Positions 30,631 to 40,000 of a stretch of DNA of 44,170 nucleotides are shown here, one piece after another. A program made the translations under genes and the position numbers. The notes under the pieces were generated by a model. The model saw only the letters and a list, made by a program, of their open reading frames with translations. It did not search any database and was not told the origin of the DNA. The DNA is from a virus. The stretch is from positions 1 to 44,170 of the IMG/VR virus record IMGVR_UViG_3300010883_000080; one strand, 5' to 3'. Numbering within the stretch: position 1 is the stretch's first letter; each line of letters starts with the position of its first letter.

Positions 30631-30951
30631 ATGGGAAAAAAAGGAACATTGGTAGAATTTGCAAACTTAAGAAAGGCCGTATACAAATACATAGAAGATA
30701 AAAAAGAATTTTATCTATCTGATAAAATGGTAGAGGATATATTTAAAAAGTATCAAGGAGAAGTGCTTTCTAGGCCCATGCTTCAAACCATGAAAGCCGG
30801 TCAACATAGTAAATTTAAAGCAATTACAAATAGAGGGCCTCTTTATTTAAGAATACAGATAGCCAAAATAATAAACTACACTAAAGATTTTTATGTCCAA
30901 AAGAGTAGAGATGGAGGGGTGCCGCACTATGAAAGAATACTTATTAATTGA
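30631..30951 (+). CDS. Hypothetical protein, 106 aa
   Basis: TGGAGGAATAGAA precedes the ATG. MGKKGTLVEFANLRKAVYKY, helices, then LSRPMLQTMKAGQHSKFKAI, a helix-turn-helix-like part, and a basic end. May be DNA binding; no family recognised. Overlaps the ERCC4 gene. Confidence 0.55.
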   Translation: MGKKGTLVEFANLRKAVYKYIEDKKEFYLSDKMVEDIFKKYQGEVLSRPMLQTMKAGQHSKFKAITNRGPLYLRIQIAKIINYTKDFYVQKSRDGGVPHYERILIN

Positions 30952-31615
30952 TAGTAGAGAAGACTCCACTCTTAGTGAGTCTGTTGAACATTTAGCAAAT
31001 ATTATTAATATTAAATGTAAAAAACAATTTTTAGAAATAGGTGATTATGTTATTAATGACATTTGTATAGAGGCTAAATCAGCAGCAGATTTCTTAGCCT
31101 CGGTTAGAAATAAAAGAATATTTAATCAAATAGATAACATGGATAGAGAATATGAAAGAAATTTTATAATAATATACGGGACTCTAGATGAGGCTGTTAG
31201 TTATTTGAATTACTCAAAGTATAATACTAGACAATGGAAATCAAAATTAAAGAAAATGTTTATAGGTGCTATTAGTAGCATTGCACTAAACACAGATATT
31301 AAACCCATTTGGGTTACTAATGTTAATACTGCGGCTCATTTTATAGTGAGTTGTCACGCACATGCAGACAAAGACCTTGTATTACATAAAATGCTACCAA
31401 AAAAAATCCGCACTGATGATGTTAGGATAGATATTCTTTGTAGTATTAAAGGTATTACATTAGAGAAGGCTCAAACTTTGTTAGAGGAATTTGGTTCAAT
31501 AGCCGAAATTTCTTTACAAAACCCTTCCGACATTATGAAGATAAAGGGCTTAGGTAAAGTTACATCAACTAATATTATCAAAGCCCTAAACGCAGAACAA
31601 GAGGTGCAATATTAA
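30929..31615 (+). CDS. ERCC4/XPF-Hef-type nuclease with HhH domain, 228 aa
   Basis: Structure-specific nuclease that cuts forks and flaps. LLIDSRED (D8, E11), FLEIGDYVIND (D39) and CIEAKSAADFLASV (E48-A-K50, D54; the usual ERKxxxD with Arg replaced by Ala). The end DILCSIKGITLEKAQTLLEE and IMKIKGLGKVTSTNIIKAL form a tandem helix-hairpin-helix, needed for dimer and DNA binding. Matches the nuclease half of archaeal Hef; no helicase part. GGAGGGGTG precedes ATG 30929. Confidence 0.88.
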   Translation: MKEYLLIDSREDSTLSESVEHLANIINIKCKKQFLEIGDYVINDICIEAKSAADFLASVRNKRIFNQIDNMDREYERNFIIIYGTLDEAVSYLNYSKYNTRQWKSKLKKMFIGAISSIALNTDIKPIWVTNVNTAAHFIVSCHAHADKDLVLHKMLPKKIRTDDVRIDILCSIKGITLEKAQTLLEEFGSIAEISLQNPSDIMKIKGLGKVTSTNIIKALNAEQEVQY

Positions 31616-33150
31616 TGGCTGAAGATATAGAAGTGGATGCATGGGAACTATACGATGCATTGGAAACTTTAAAAACAGAAGAGATAGAAGAAGAGAAAAT
31701 AAACAAAGTAGATATGCCTAAGTGTGTACAAAGGTGGAAAGAGGTAGTAGGTCAGTTTTCATTACATAATGATTACCCCGCCGTTATGTCTTACTATGTA
31801 ACGCTTGGTCAAATTGTAAAAGATGTAGTTAGAATACCTGTTGGTAGGCTATCTTTAGACCCAAGAATACAATACTGTTGGATTCAAACAGCAAGAAGTG
31901 GGAAGACAACTATGTTTGATTTCCTTTCTCCTGTATGGGATAAAACTTTTGAATTAGTTAATCAACATCCGACAACATTGAAAAAACCTAAAGGGCCTTT
32001 GTATGGGGTAAACGAATTTAATCTACAAAATCCTGATGCCTTTACAGATCAAGCATTGTTAGGTACAATAAAGAAAAACCAACCTAACCCTGATTGGGAA
32101 AGAGGTGAAGATAACTTAGATGTAAATGATGATTTAATACCAGAGTTTATAGACATTACAGTTAATGGTGCGCTATTTGGTTCTGGCATTATTGCCTTCG
32201 ACGAGTTTGAACATTCAGGTATTTTCAAAGATACACAGCATAAACAAGATACAGTAATGATGTTTCAGAAGTTTATGAATCGTTTAGATTCAGACACACA
32301 TTTAATTAAAAAACGCCTTACTGATTGGGGTATTGATTTAGTAGTAGACTCACAAAGAAGTCTTTGGGCCACTACTCTACCCCCACAAGGTCTTGAGAAT
32401 GTTATCTTAACTAAAGGTGTATTCCAGCGAATGTGGTTGTATGTTAGAGAAGTACCTGAATCCCTTAAAAAGAAAATGGAAGAAGATTATTTAGATTTGA
32501 TGGGTACAATTGTGGAAGATGGTGATGGCGCAGAAAAGTTTCAAGACGAGTTTGCTGAAATGATATACACTAATTATAAATGGTGTTTAAAAAGATTGGA
32601 AAAGACTGGTGATAGAAGAAAAATTGTAGAGTTTACACCTGACGCTAAACAAAGATTAAAAGTTATTTGGCGTGGTATGCGTAAATATATGGATGGTTTC
32701 CCAGACCATATTTACCATGCCCTTAATACATTCTTAATGAATATTATTAATAATATGTGTGTGTCTGCTGCTCTATGTGCTATATCAGAACAAAGTCCTA
32801 AAATTACACCAAGACATATTGAACAGGCAAGACAACTTACAGATAGTAGTTTTGATTCTATCACTACTTGGTTTAGTGACAGGCTTGCGAAATCACCAAG
32901 AAGATTGGTGGAAAAGAATAGAGAGAAAATTGTAATTGTTTCTTACAAAGAATGTCCCTTGTCTAACGGGTGGACATCTAAAACAAATGTTATCAGTACT
33001 TATATGAAAAAGACTAAGAAAAGTAGAAACACTTTTTATAGATTATGGCATGATGTAGAACATATGTTTGAAACAAAAAGGTCGCCTAATAATAAAGTAT
33101 TAATTAGATTAAAGGTGAAGGAAAATGAAAGCGAAAGTAATGAGGATTAG
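31615..33150 (+). CDS. MCM/AAA+-like replicative helicase, diverged, 511 aa
   Basis: Walker A IQTARSGKTTMF (Q91-T99), Walker B GIIAFDEFEH (D196, E197), sensor-1-like SLWATTLPP and a late VFQRMWLYVREV with Arg as possible finger. An acidic N-terminus and a helix-rich C-terminal part (KTNVISTYMKKTKKSRNTFY, winged-helix-like) complete it. The order is like an MCM core without its N-terminal OB/zinc domain. Place after primase and nuclease fits a replicative helicase. An SF3-like or DUF3987-like ATPase is the alternative; the P-loop (ARSGKTT) is not a standard MCM one. ATG overlaps the previous stop. Confidence 0.65.
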   Translation: MAEDIEVDAWELYDALETLKTEEIEEEKINKVDMPKCVQRWKEVVGQFSLHNDYPAVMSYYVTLGQIVKDVVRIPVGRLSLDPRIQYCWIQTARSGKTTMFDFLSPVWDKTFELVNQHPTTLKKPKGPLYGVNEFNLQNPDAFTDQALLGTIKKNQPNPDWERGEDNLDVNDDLIPEFIDITVNGALFGSGIIAFDEFEHSGIFKDTQHKQDTVMMFQKFMNRLDSDTHLIKKRLTDWGIDLVVDSQRSLWATTLPPQGLENVILTKGVFQRMWLYVREVPESLKKKMEEDYLDLMGTIVEDGDGAEKFQDEFAEMIYTNYKWCLKRLEKTGDRRKIVEFTPDAKQRLKVIWRGMRKYMDGFPDHIYHALNTFLMNIINNMCVSAALCAISEQSPKITPRHIEQARQLTDSSFDSITTWFSDRLAKSPRRLVEKNREKIVIVSYKECPLSNGWTSKTNVISTYMKKTKKSRNTFYRLWHDVEHMFETKRSPNNKVLIRLKVKENESESNED

Positions 33151-33331
33151 AAAAAATTTAGATTTATGTGACAGGCTGGAACTTACAGACTTAATCATAA
33201 AGTTTTTAAGTGAGAAACAGATAATAGTAATTAGTCAAATGATAGAGGGTGGGTTCGACCTGCATGATTTTTTATCAAATGACATAACTTTAGAACAGGT
33301 AATAGAAAGTATAGGTGGATTAAATGAGTGA
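33125..33331 (+). CDS. Hypothetical protein, 68 aa
   Basis: AAAGGTGAAGGAAA precedes the ATG at 33125, inside the end of the helicase gene. MKAKVMRIRKNLDLCDRLEL, all-helical, ends VIESIGGLNE; the GG coincides with the ribosome site (AGGTGG) of the next gene. Unknown. Confidence 0.5.
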   Translation: MKAKVMRIRKNLDLCDRLELTDLIIKFLSEKQIIVISQMIEGGFDLHDFLSNDITLEQVIESIGGLNE

Positions 33332-33920
33332 TGTATTGTCAATAGATATTGAAACGGGGAACACGGCAGCGGATATTGGTGGGTGGAATAATACCCACAT
33401 GTGGAAAGTAACATGTGTTACTACATGGGATGGAAATAAAGGCGTTGTTTATATGGATAATGATATAGAAATGAAAGAAGACATTGAAGTTAAAACTTTA
33501 AGAGATCTTAAATATGATTTAGACGACCACTTTCAAAAGGGTGGGAAGTTATTAGGTCATAATATTATAGCCTTTGACTTACCAGCACTAAGGGATTCAA
33601 TGGATATTTATATTACTAGGAAGTATCTAGAGGATAAAGAAAATAGGTGTATAGACACTAGTGCATTAGTAATGAAAGAAAGTGGTAAGCGTGTACATTT
33701 AGATAATTTAGTTAAGTGTACTTTAGGTAAAGGTAAATCTGCTAATGGGTTGCAAGCGGTTGAGTGGTGGCATGAAGGTAAGCATACAGAAATAGCAAAG
33801 TATTGCTTGGTGGATTCACAGTTAACATATGACTTGTGGAAATATGGTTGTGAAAATGGTAATGTGGATTATTTCGATGCTGATAATAATCTTATGAATA
33901 AATTAGATATAAAATGGTAA
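33324..33920 (+). CDS. DEDDy 3'-5' exonuclease (RNase H fold), 198 aa
   Basis: Exo I VLSIDIETGN (D8, E10), exo II LLGHNIIAFDLPAL (D of FD), exo III AKYCLVDSQLT (Y-x3-D). Alone, without a polymerase part, like the free DnaQ/exonuclease proteins of many phages. It may proofread or trim DNA ends. It is the last rightward gene and ends just before the strong terminator. Confidence 0.85.
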   Translation: MSDVLSIDIETGNTAADIGGWNNTHMWKVTCVTTWDGNKGVVYMDNDIEMKEDIEVKTLRDLKYDLDDHFQKGGKLLGHNIIAFDLPALRDSMDIYITRKYLEDKENRCIDTSALVMKESGKRVHLDNLVKCTLGKGKSANGLQAVEWWHEGKHTEIAKYCLVDSQLTYDLWKYGCENGNVDYFDADNNLMNKLDIKW

Positions 33921-33945
33921 TAGAGTATTGAGTAGTTAAAAATTT

Positions 33946-33981
33946 GGGTCGGGGTCTTTTTAGACCTTGGCCCTTTTTTTT
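33946..33981 (+). terminator. Strong intrinsic terminator, converging operons
   Basis: A 12-bp stem (GGGTCGG+GGTCT with AGACC+TTGGCCC, three G-T pairs) with a TTTT loop is followed by eight T (33974-33981). On the minus strand the same stem is followed by AAATTTTT, so it may also stop the leftward tail operon. It sits in the 88-base gap between the two converging gene blocks. Confidence 0.8.
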
Positions 33982-34008
33982 ACGCTTTTTATGCCTTACC
34001 AAGCCAAC

Positions 34009-34263
34009 CTAATTTTTTATGTTAATTTCGTAATGTACTTTTCTATGACAATTTGCACATAGAACTTGACATTTATTTATCTCTTTTATAATATCTTTTT
34101 TCCCATAACCTTTAGCAACCATAATTGAAACTGCCTTTTCTTTATTGGGATTCGGATGGTGAAATTCTAAACAATAATAATGGGTTTCCCCACAAGTTTC
34201 ACAAGATTGTTTCATTTTATATTCTTTAAACCACTTGCGTATTTCTTGTTTAATGTTAGCCAA
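34009..34263 (-). CDS. HNH endonuclease, small, 84 aa (TTG start)
   Basis: MANIKQEIRKWFKEYKMKQS is followed by CETCGETHYYCLEFHHPNPN and QVLCANCHRKVHYE: CxxC, HH, N, CxxCH and a late His, the full HNH/zinc set of the smallest phage HNH proteins. Phages often carry one near packaging genes, where it nicks DNA with terminase; here it closes the tail operon. Start TTG with AAGGGTGAT just upstream. Confidence 0.75.
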   Translation of the reverse strand: MANIKQEIRKWFKEYKMKQSCETCGETHYYCLEFHHPNPNKEKAVSIMVAKGYGKKDIIKEINKCQVLCANCHRKVHYEINIKN

Positions 34264-34434
34264 TTAATCACCCTTTTTCCTTTTCCTCCATTCTCGTTTA
34301 ATCCAATTTAAAGCCGTGTGTCCAAAAACAAAAACCGAAAAGTAAAATATTAACTCTATTACTATTGCTATTATTAACCATTCTCCTTCCATACATTGCT
34401 CGTAGTCACCTAAAGTTGAGCATATCTCCGCCAT
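34264..34434 (-). CDS. Small one-pass membrane protein, 56 aa
   Basis: MAEICSTLGDYEQCMEGEW, then the membrane helix LIIAIVIELIFYFSVFVFGH and a strongly basic tail (KREWRKRKKGD). N-out, C-in topology by the positive-inside rule. Near the end of the tail operon, next to another small membrane protein, as lysis genes often are. The stop abuts the HNH start. No clear ribosome site: it may use a leaderless transcript from the promoter at 34463. Confidence 0.55.
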   Translation of the reverse strand: MAEICSTLGDYEQCMEGEWLIIAIVIELIFYFSVFVFGHTALNWIKREWRKRKKGD

Positions 34435-34462
34435 CGCTATCAATAGTTAATATTGCTATCCC

Positions 34463-34477
34463 TTATTTAAATATATA
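34463..34477 (-). promoter_or_regulatory. TATA-like promoter for the 34434 gene
   Basis: TATATATTTAAATAA on the minus strand, about 30 bases before ATG 34434, the right distance for a leaderless archaeal transcript. It lies between two genes of the same strand. Confidence 0.45.
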
Positions 34478-34488
34478 CTATGGGGGTA

Positions 34489-34698
34489 TCACATAAAGTT
34501 AATACCTGTTAGGACAGTTACTAAAATAGTCATAGCACTAATACCTACACGCTTAATCATAAGTATGTCCTTTTCTATATGGGCAAGGTGATTACCTTCT
34601 ATAATAGAAACTCTATAATGAATGTTACTAACATTAGATACAAGCCAGTTAATCTTCCCTTCAATGTCTCGGTTTAATACTTCATCTAAATCTTCCAT
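34489..34698 (-). CDS. Tail-anchored small membrane protein, 69 aa (holin/XhlA-like layout)
   Basis: Charged N-terminal coiled-coil-like helix (MEDLDEVLNRDIEGKINWLV, then VSIIEGNHLAHIEKDILMIK) and one C-terminal membrane helix (VGISAMTILVTVLTGINFM). The same plan as XhlA-type phage membrane proteins that help lysis. No enzyme partner is seen. The gene follows the tail-fibre genes with a GGTGATTAA site. Confidence 0.5.
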   Translation of the reverse strand: MEDLDEVLNRDIEGKINWLVSNVSNIHYRVSIIEGNHLAHIEKDILMIKRVGISAMTILVTVLTGINFM

Positions 34699-34707
34699 TT
34701 AATCACC

Positions 34708-35157
34708 TCATAGAGCAATTGCATTCAGCAGCACAGTTACATTTACTTCTATATCAGTCGCTACACCATCTGAAACTGTACAAGTTAAAGTCCATCCACC
34801 CGGATTAACTTGTCCTTGACCACCTGGAGTTGCACCTAAAATTCCTATTGTGTTATATTGTGCGGCATTTGTTGTTCCAGCCGTTGCAATAGAATATACA
34901 GTAGCATCATCTCTTATTTCTAGATTAGTCCAAGCATAAGTATAACTTCCACTTCCACCACTAGCCACCACACTAACATCAAATGTAGGAACTGGTGGTA
35001 TGCCTGCATTAGTAGTAAAAGCCCCTGCCCCTGCTGCTGCTGGATAGTCTATTAAGACCAATAAAGGCGCACTTCCATCTTCAACTAATATAGCATCGAA
35101 AGGTATACTGCTATTTGCAGCAGCCCCAAATCCCATAACAGTATAACCAAAACTCAT
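34708..35157 (-). CDS. Ig/PKD-like tail or adhesion protein, 149 aa
   Basis: Low-complexity, Ala/Gly/Thr-rich start (MSFGYTVMGFGAAANSS), then FDVSVVASGGSGSYTYAWTN and GGWTLTCTVSDGVATDIEVN, the sGGsgsYtYaW...TvsD pattern of PKD/Ig-like beta-sandwiches. Such domains decorate phage tails and capsids and bind cell surfaces. Directly after the fibre gene, with four-base overlap. Likely a receptor-binding tip or decoration. Confidence 0.65.
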   Translation of the reverse strand: MSFGYTVMGFGAAANSSIPFDAILVEDGSAPLLVLIDYPAAAGAGAFTTNAGIPPVPTFDVSVVASGGSGSYTYAWTNLEIRDDATVYSIATAGTTNAAQYNTIGILGATPGGQGQVNPGGWTLTCTVSDGVATDIEVNVTVLLNAIAL

Positions 35158-36692
35158 GGTGCATCATTCACTCCATCAATTGTGTAAAGGATTTTAATTC
35201 CTATTAATCTAGCAACCCCCGTTTGTCGGTCTGCTGCTTCAGCAGAATAATCTCTAGCAATCATAAAATATGTAACCGAATCAGCCGCAGCATTTAGCAC
35301 TGTTACATTTCCACTTGCAGCAGAAACCATTAAATCATTACTTGTACCGCTATGTGCTAATGGTGTATTAGTAGTTAATGCAGAGAAACCTGTATTAGTT
35401 ACTCCAGAATTTACAACGCTTTGTGCAGTTAATCCCCAAGCAACTAAACCTGTATCTGTTCCTGTAACAGTCCAAAATGATTGAAATTGTATAACTCCTT
35501 CATTCCAATTTTTAGGCATAGCAATAGAAAATTGAGCATGGTCGTCAGCATCAGCAGCAAAATCTAATACTTTTAATTCAGGTCTTAATGCAGTTTGCTC
35601 TACTTGAGTTAATGCAGAACAGCCAGTAGTAGTAGTTGCATACATAGCAGTAGCCGGAACCCAAATAGTATGTAGTCCTGTTTGTAGTTTAGTATTTAAT
35701 TGAGTTTGTACTGCGCTTGTCAAGCCGTTTACATATCCCAACTCTGTACTTGTTGTTGCTGAAACTGCTATCTTTTGTGACCCGTTAGATATTACAGCCC
35801 TGCTTGCGGTTAATGATTCAGTATCAATTGTTGTAGCAGAACCCGTGATAGTTGCTTGTTTAGCATTGAGTTGAGTTTGTATGTCGCTTGTCACACTACC
35901 TACATAAGTTAATTCTGCTGCTGTAACGCCAGTTACCCCGTCTAAAATATTAAGTTCTGTTGTAGATAAGGTAGCCCCATCTAATATCTCCAATTCAGTT
36001 TCAGTTATAGCAGCACTACCAATAGTAAATCCTGTAGCAGTAACTGTTGAATTAAATGCTGCTGCCCCTGCTGCTGACATATCAAGAGTAAGGGCAGTAA
36101 TAGTTGAACCACCATCATTTCCTTTAAAAATAATATCTTTATCTGATGTTACATTTTGTATAATACCATCCCCGCTAGAACTGGTATGGGAAATTGCTTT
36201 TTCACTATCTGCGGCTGTATACATTTGTATTGGTCTTGTAGCAAGTTGATTAGCGGTTCCCGCCACTACTCTAATTAAAGCCATAGGTACATCTCCATCT
36301 GTAAGCACACCTACTGTTGGAGCGGCAGCAGCCACCCCAGTTCTAATATCTAATGTATTATTTGCGATTATAACCAATAGATCATATCTATCATAACTAG
36401 CGTGAGGTGCTGTATCAATATCTGTAAATAAGTTTGTACCTGTAATTACAAATCTTTCACCATTACGATAAAATACAATATCATTATCTACTGTAAATCT
36501 TGTATAGGTTGAACCTGAACCTTGTGATATACCATTACTATCCAATGAATAAACATAGTTACCCGTAGACGCAGCAAACAAAGCCTTGAGGATACCTGAA
36601 TGCATCTTATCTGTACCATCAACTAAGCCTGCTAAATTAGCATCTACACCAAATGTAGTAATTTGTCCTGTGGTATTAGTTGTATTGCCCAT
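35154..36692 (-). CDS. Tail fibre protein with ILDG repeats, 512 aa
   Basis: N-terminal part (FTVDNDIVFYRNGERFVITG onwards) resembles the structured head of a fibre; about residues 230-350 hold repeats of the ETELEILDGATLSTTELNIL kind (TELNILDGVT, AELTYVG, TELGYVNGLT), which are common in marine phage fibres as beta-helix or coiled repeats. The last 170 residues (VWPATAMYA-like start, FSIAMPKNWNEG, ending IKILYTIDG) look like a receptor-binding head. Likely decides host range with the neighbours at 34708 and 36692. Confidence 0.82.
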   Translation of the reverse strand: MGNTTNTTGQITTFGVDANLAGLVDGTDKMHSGILKALFAASTGNYVYSLDSNGISQGSGSTYTRFTVDNDIVFYRNGERFVITGTNLFTDIDTAPHASYDRYDLLVIIANNTLDIRTGVAAAAPTVGVLTDGDVPMALIRVVAGTANQLATRPIQMYTAADSEKAISHTSSSGDGIIQNVTSDKDIIFKGNDGGSTITALTLDMSAAGAAAFNSTVTATGFTIGSAAITETELEILDGATLSTTELNILDGVTGVTAAELTYVGSVTSDIQTQLNAKQATITGSATTIDTESLTASRAVISNGSQKIAVSATTSTELGYVNGLTSAVQTQLNTKLQTGLHTIWVPATAMYATTTTGCSALTQVEQTALRPELKVLDFAADADDHAQFSIAMPKNWNEGVIQFQSFWTVTGTDTGLVAWGLTAQSVVNSGVTNTGFSALTTNTPLAHSGTSNDLMVSAASGNVTVLNAAADSVTYFMIARDYSAEAADRQTGVARLIGIKILYTIDGVNDAP

Positions 36693-37054
36693 CAGTCTAC
36701 CTCCAGCGTAATTATTACTTCTATTTCATCAGTACTAACTAGCGGTCCAATTGCTGCTAGTGGTACTCTGCATATTAAAGTATCTATAGTTCCATCATCA
36801 TTTCCGTCTACATATAAACCTATTTCTTTTATTGTGCGCCCTACATAAGCACTACCAGAAATATCTATTTTATAATCAACTGTAGTTTCCCCTGAAGATG
36901 AAATAGTTATACCCGATTCTTGTATTGCACTAGTAATAGGCGAATCTAAAGTAGTAGCGTTAGGGTTAGTACTATCCCCACCACTACCTATTTGCCAACC
37001 AATACCTGTATTAACTTTATTTCTTAAAAATTGTCTTCCACCTGTTGTTATCAT
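36692..37054 (-). CDS. Tail protein, 120 aa
   Basis: MITTGGRQFLRNKVNTGIGW, then GTIDTLICRVPLAAIGPLVS and an all-beta ending EIEVIITLEVD. The GRTIKEIGLYVDGN segment is like the tail-fibre assembly or baseplate-linked proteins that sit between hub and fibre genes. It overlaps both neighbours, so it is co-translated. Confidence 0.6.
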   Translation of the reverse strand: MITTGGRQFLRNKVNTGIGWQIGSGGDSTNPNATTLDSPITSAIQESGITISSSGETTVDYKIDISGSAYVGRTIKEIGLYVDGNDDGTIDTLICRVPLAAIGPLVSTDEIEVIITLEVD

Positions 37055-40000
37055 AGTTCAATCACCCTGTCAAATCCTATTGTATATCCAAATCCTGTTG
37101 TGTATGTACCTGTATTCGTTGTGACCTTTGCTTGTACAAATTTAAGTTTTGTTTTTTGTATATTTATATTTGGTACATAAGCAGATACATAGGTTTTCCT
37201 TTTAGTATTTCCTAGTAAATCTTTAGTTATCGAAAGTATGCCCGCAAGCGTATTACTTAAATCTTTATTATACTGACCTAATAAAAGTTTCGTTGGCATG
37301 CCTAATGATTTAATAATTTCTATCACTGTGTAGGGTTGCCTTGTTATTCCTTCGGAGGGGTAGTACATGCTAATAATATTGCCTGGTTCTAATAAAGGTA
37401 AGTCATTAGCAATAGTTAATTCTATTGCGTCGCTAGTTTCATTATATAGTTTAAGTAATTTTATAGCCTGTCTGTCTACTTCTGCTTGTGTAATAATAGA
37501 GTAGTCAAATATTTCCTTACTACGCTTTTTACCTATCTTTTTTATATTAGAATAATTTCTTGCTTGTCCTTTAAACCCATCCCCGTATACTATAATTTCG
37601 TTAAAGTTATCTAATAGTGATTTGTCTTTTTTAATCTGTACTACCTTGATTAAACTATCTTCCTCGCTAATTTCTATTGATCTAAAATCTTTGTCTTCTT
37701 CATTGGAAACTACTTTAATCGTGTCCCCTAATATATGTAATTTTAAATCTTTATGTTGTAATAATTTATTAGCAGCGTTATATGAATCTTCCCCTGTAAA
37801 ATTATTACCAGCATAATATTTATTAGTGTCGCTACTAACTGTATAGGGTATATCATTTTCACCTAATATTTGGTCTACAGCCTGTTCAACTTCAGGTGCT
37901 ATATTAAACGGTGTGACAATTTTAACATACTCTACATCTTTTTTAATACTACCCTGAACTGTAAGATTAAAAATATCTCCAATAGAAGGTGAGCCTTTAA
38001 AATTTTTCATTCCTGTAAATTCTAAAACAACCTTATTAGATGATTCGTTAAATGATTTATAAAATCTAGGAGTCATAGTAGTTTTTAATTTTTCTTCACC
38101 ATCAGTCATATAAATAGTAGTAGCAATTTCATGTTTAAACTTAGGATTAGTTTCTGTAGCATGGAATAAATAAGTATCATTTTTATGTATAAGGCTAGGA
38201 GAACCCACTCCATCCAATTCTGCTACTACATACATTCCTTTTAAAATACCGTTATGAGGTGTTCCTGTACTTGCTAGTTGGTCTGTATCATCATACAACC
38301 AACCTTTATTGCTTATATGGTTAATATCACTTGTAAAAAATTTATTTGTATGTGGGTTAATTATATTAGTTTGAGAAAGATTATATAGAGGATATATAAG
38401 TTTATCTTCTGTTGTAACTGTAGATGCAAATTCATATAAGTTGTAACTTGTAGCATCGTCACCTGTATTTAAATCCCAACCACTATAATTATCAATATGT
38501 AAATAATGTACAGTTTTAGCACCATTAGTACCCACACCTGTTTCATTTTTAGAAATAGTATGTCTTAAAATATTATGCATAACTGTACCTAATTTATTTA
38601 CTAATACTTTTCCTCCTAAATTGGGGACAAAATCAATCCACTTAGTTCTAGTACTAGCCCATTGACTATCTTTATGGTCTAAATCTACATCTATTTCTAT
38701 TCTAACAAATCCTTCGTCTGTATATTTACTAAGTACACCTTGATATAAATCAGTGTTATATATTTTAGAATTTAATTTAATTTCAGGTCTGAATAAAAAC
38801 ATTAGGTCTTCTTTATCTTCGGCTGTAGTCGCACCTCCAAATATTTCAAATGGGAAATCTATTAAATCATAATACCCTCTTTGATGAGTAGAATCACTAG
38901 TTACTTTATACTTTAAATATTCATTATTAACCATTTCTACTTTAATTCCTCCACCTACAGTAACACTAGTAGAAGATAAAGCGGTAACTGTACCAACTTC
39001 AGTATCTGTACCGGAAATATCTGCCCAAATAGTATCTCCTATTGCAAAAGTATCTTCGGGGTTTCCAGTATCAACAACCATAGCACTTGTATGTCCGACA
39101 GAATAAGTTGCCCCAGTATTAATCCTAGCACTTGAAGAAGTACAATCCTGTTGGTGTTTCCCCATATTAATAAAACTATCAGAATTTAATAAATCTCTTC
39201 TAGAACTTCTTTTATCTCTATCTCCTTCTTGATTTTCTTTTTTAGTACCTTTGCCAGAAATTATAACTGCTTCCATTTGAGCAAAGATACCAGATGCTGT
39301 TTTATAAGCACTGTAATTCCCTGTAGCACCTGCCCTTGATTCATTAGTAAATACACCCTTGTATACAATTAAATCTTTAGTGGGCCTACAAAGATTATGT
39401 ATAAATCTATTAGGGTGGCAATTGGTATTAATTTTCATGCGTGATTTATTTACTATTATTACAGTTGATTCATAACTACTTGTATCGCCTACTGCTAAAG
39501 TGTCGCTAGTAGGTCTAAGTTGAACTCTATTTGAAGCCTCGTCAGCATCTACTACAACATATGTAGTGTTATTAACATGAGAACTACCTCCATCTACTCC
39601 ATCTACATCTATTGTATCTCCATCTTGAAAATGATTAGTCAAATCAATGGTTACTCCACTAAGGGCTTCAAATTCAATATCAATTGTATCATAAACATCT
39701 CCATCTACAGTAATATTATTAGATACTCGGTTAACAAACTTTACATTACCTTTATGTTTATATTGTAGACCTCCTCTAAATAAATTCTGTTGCCTATAAT
39801 TTAACATTAAGTCGCTATTATTATAATCAAAAATAGCCGCTTTATTTCCTGTTACAGAACCACCTGTATTAGCATTGGCACTTGTATCAAATCTAATATA
39901 AGCATCGGATTCACTTTCAACGGTAAATTTAGCAGTTCCCACTGTTCCTCCAGAAGTCATAAAGTTAGTAGGTACATCGGCACAATCTACATCTGATGTA

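Noticed and set aside
33125-33331. C-terminal IGGLNE as a ubiquitin-like end
   Set aside because: The protein is all-helical and the GG codons overlap the AGGTGG site of the exonuclease gene.
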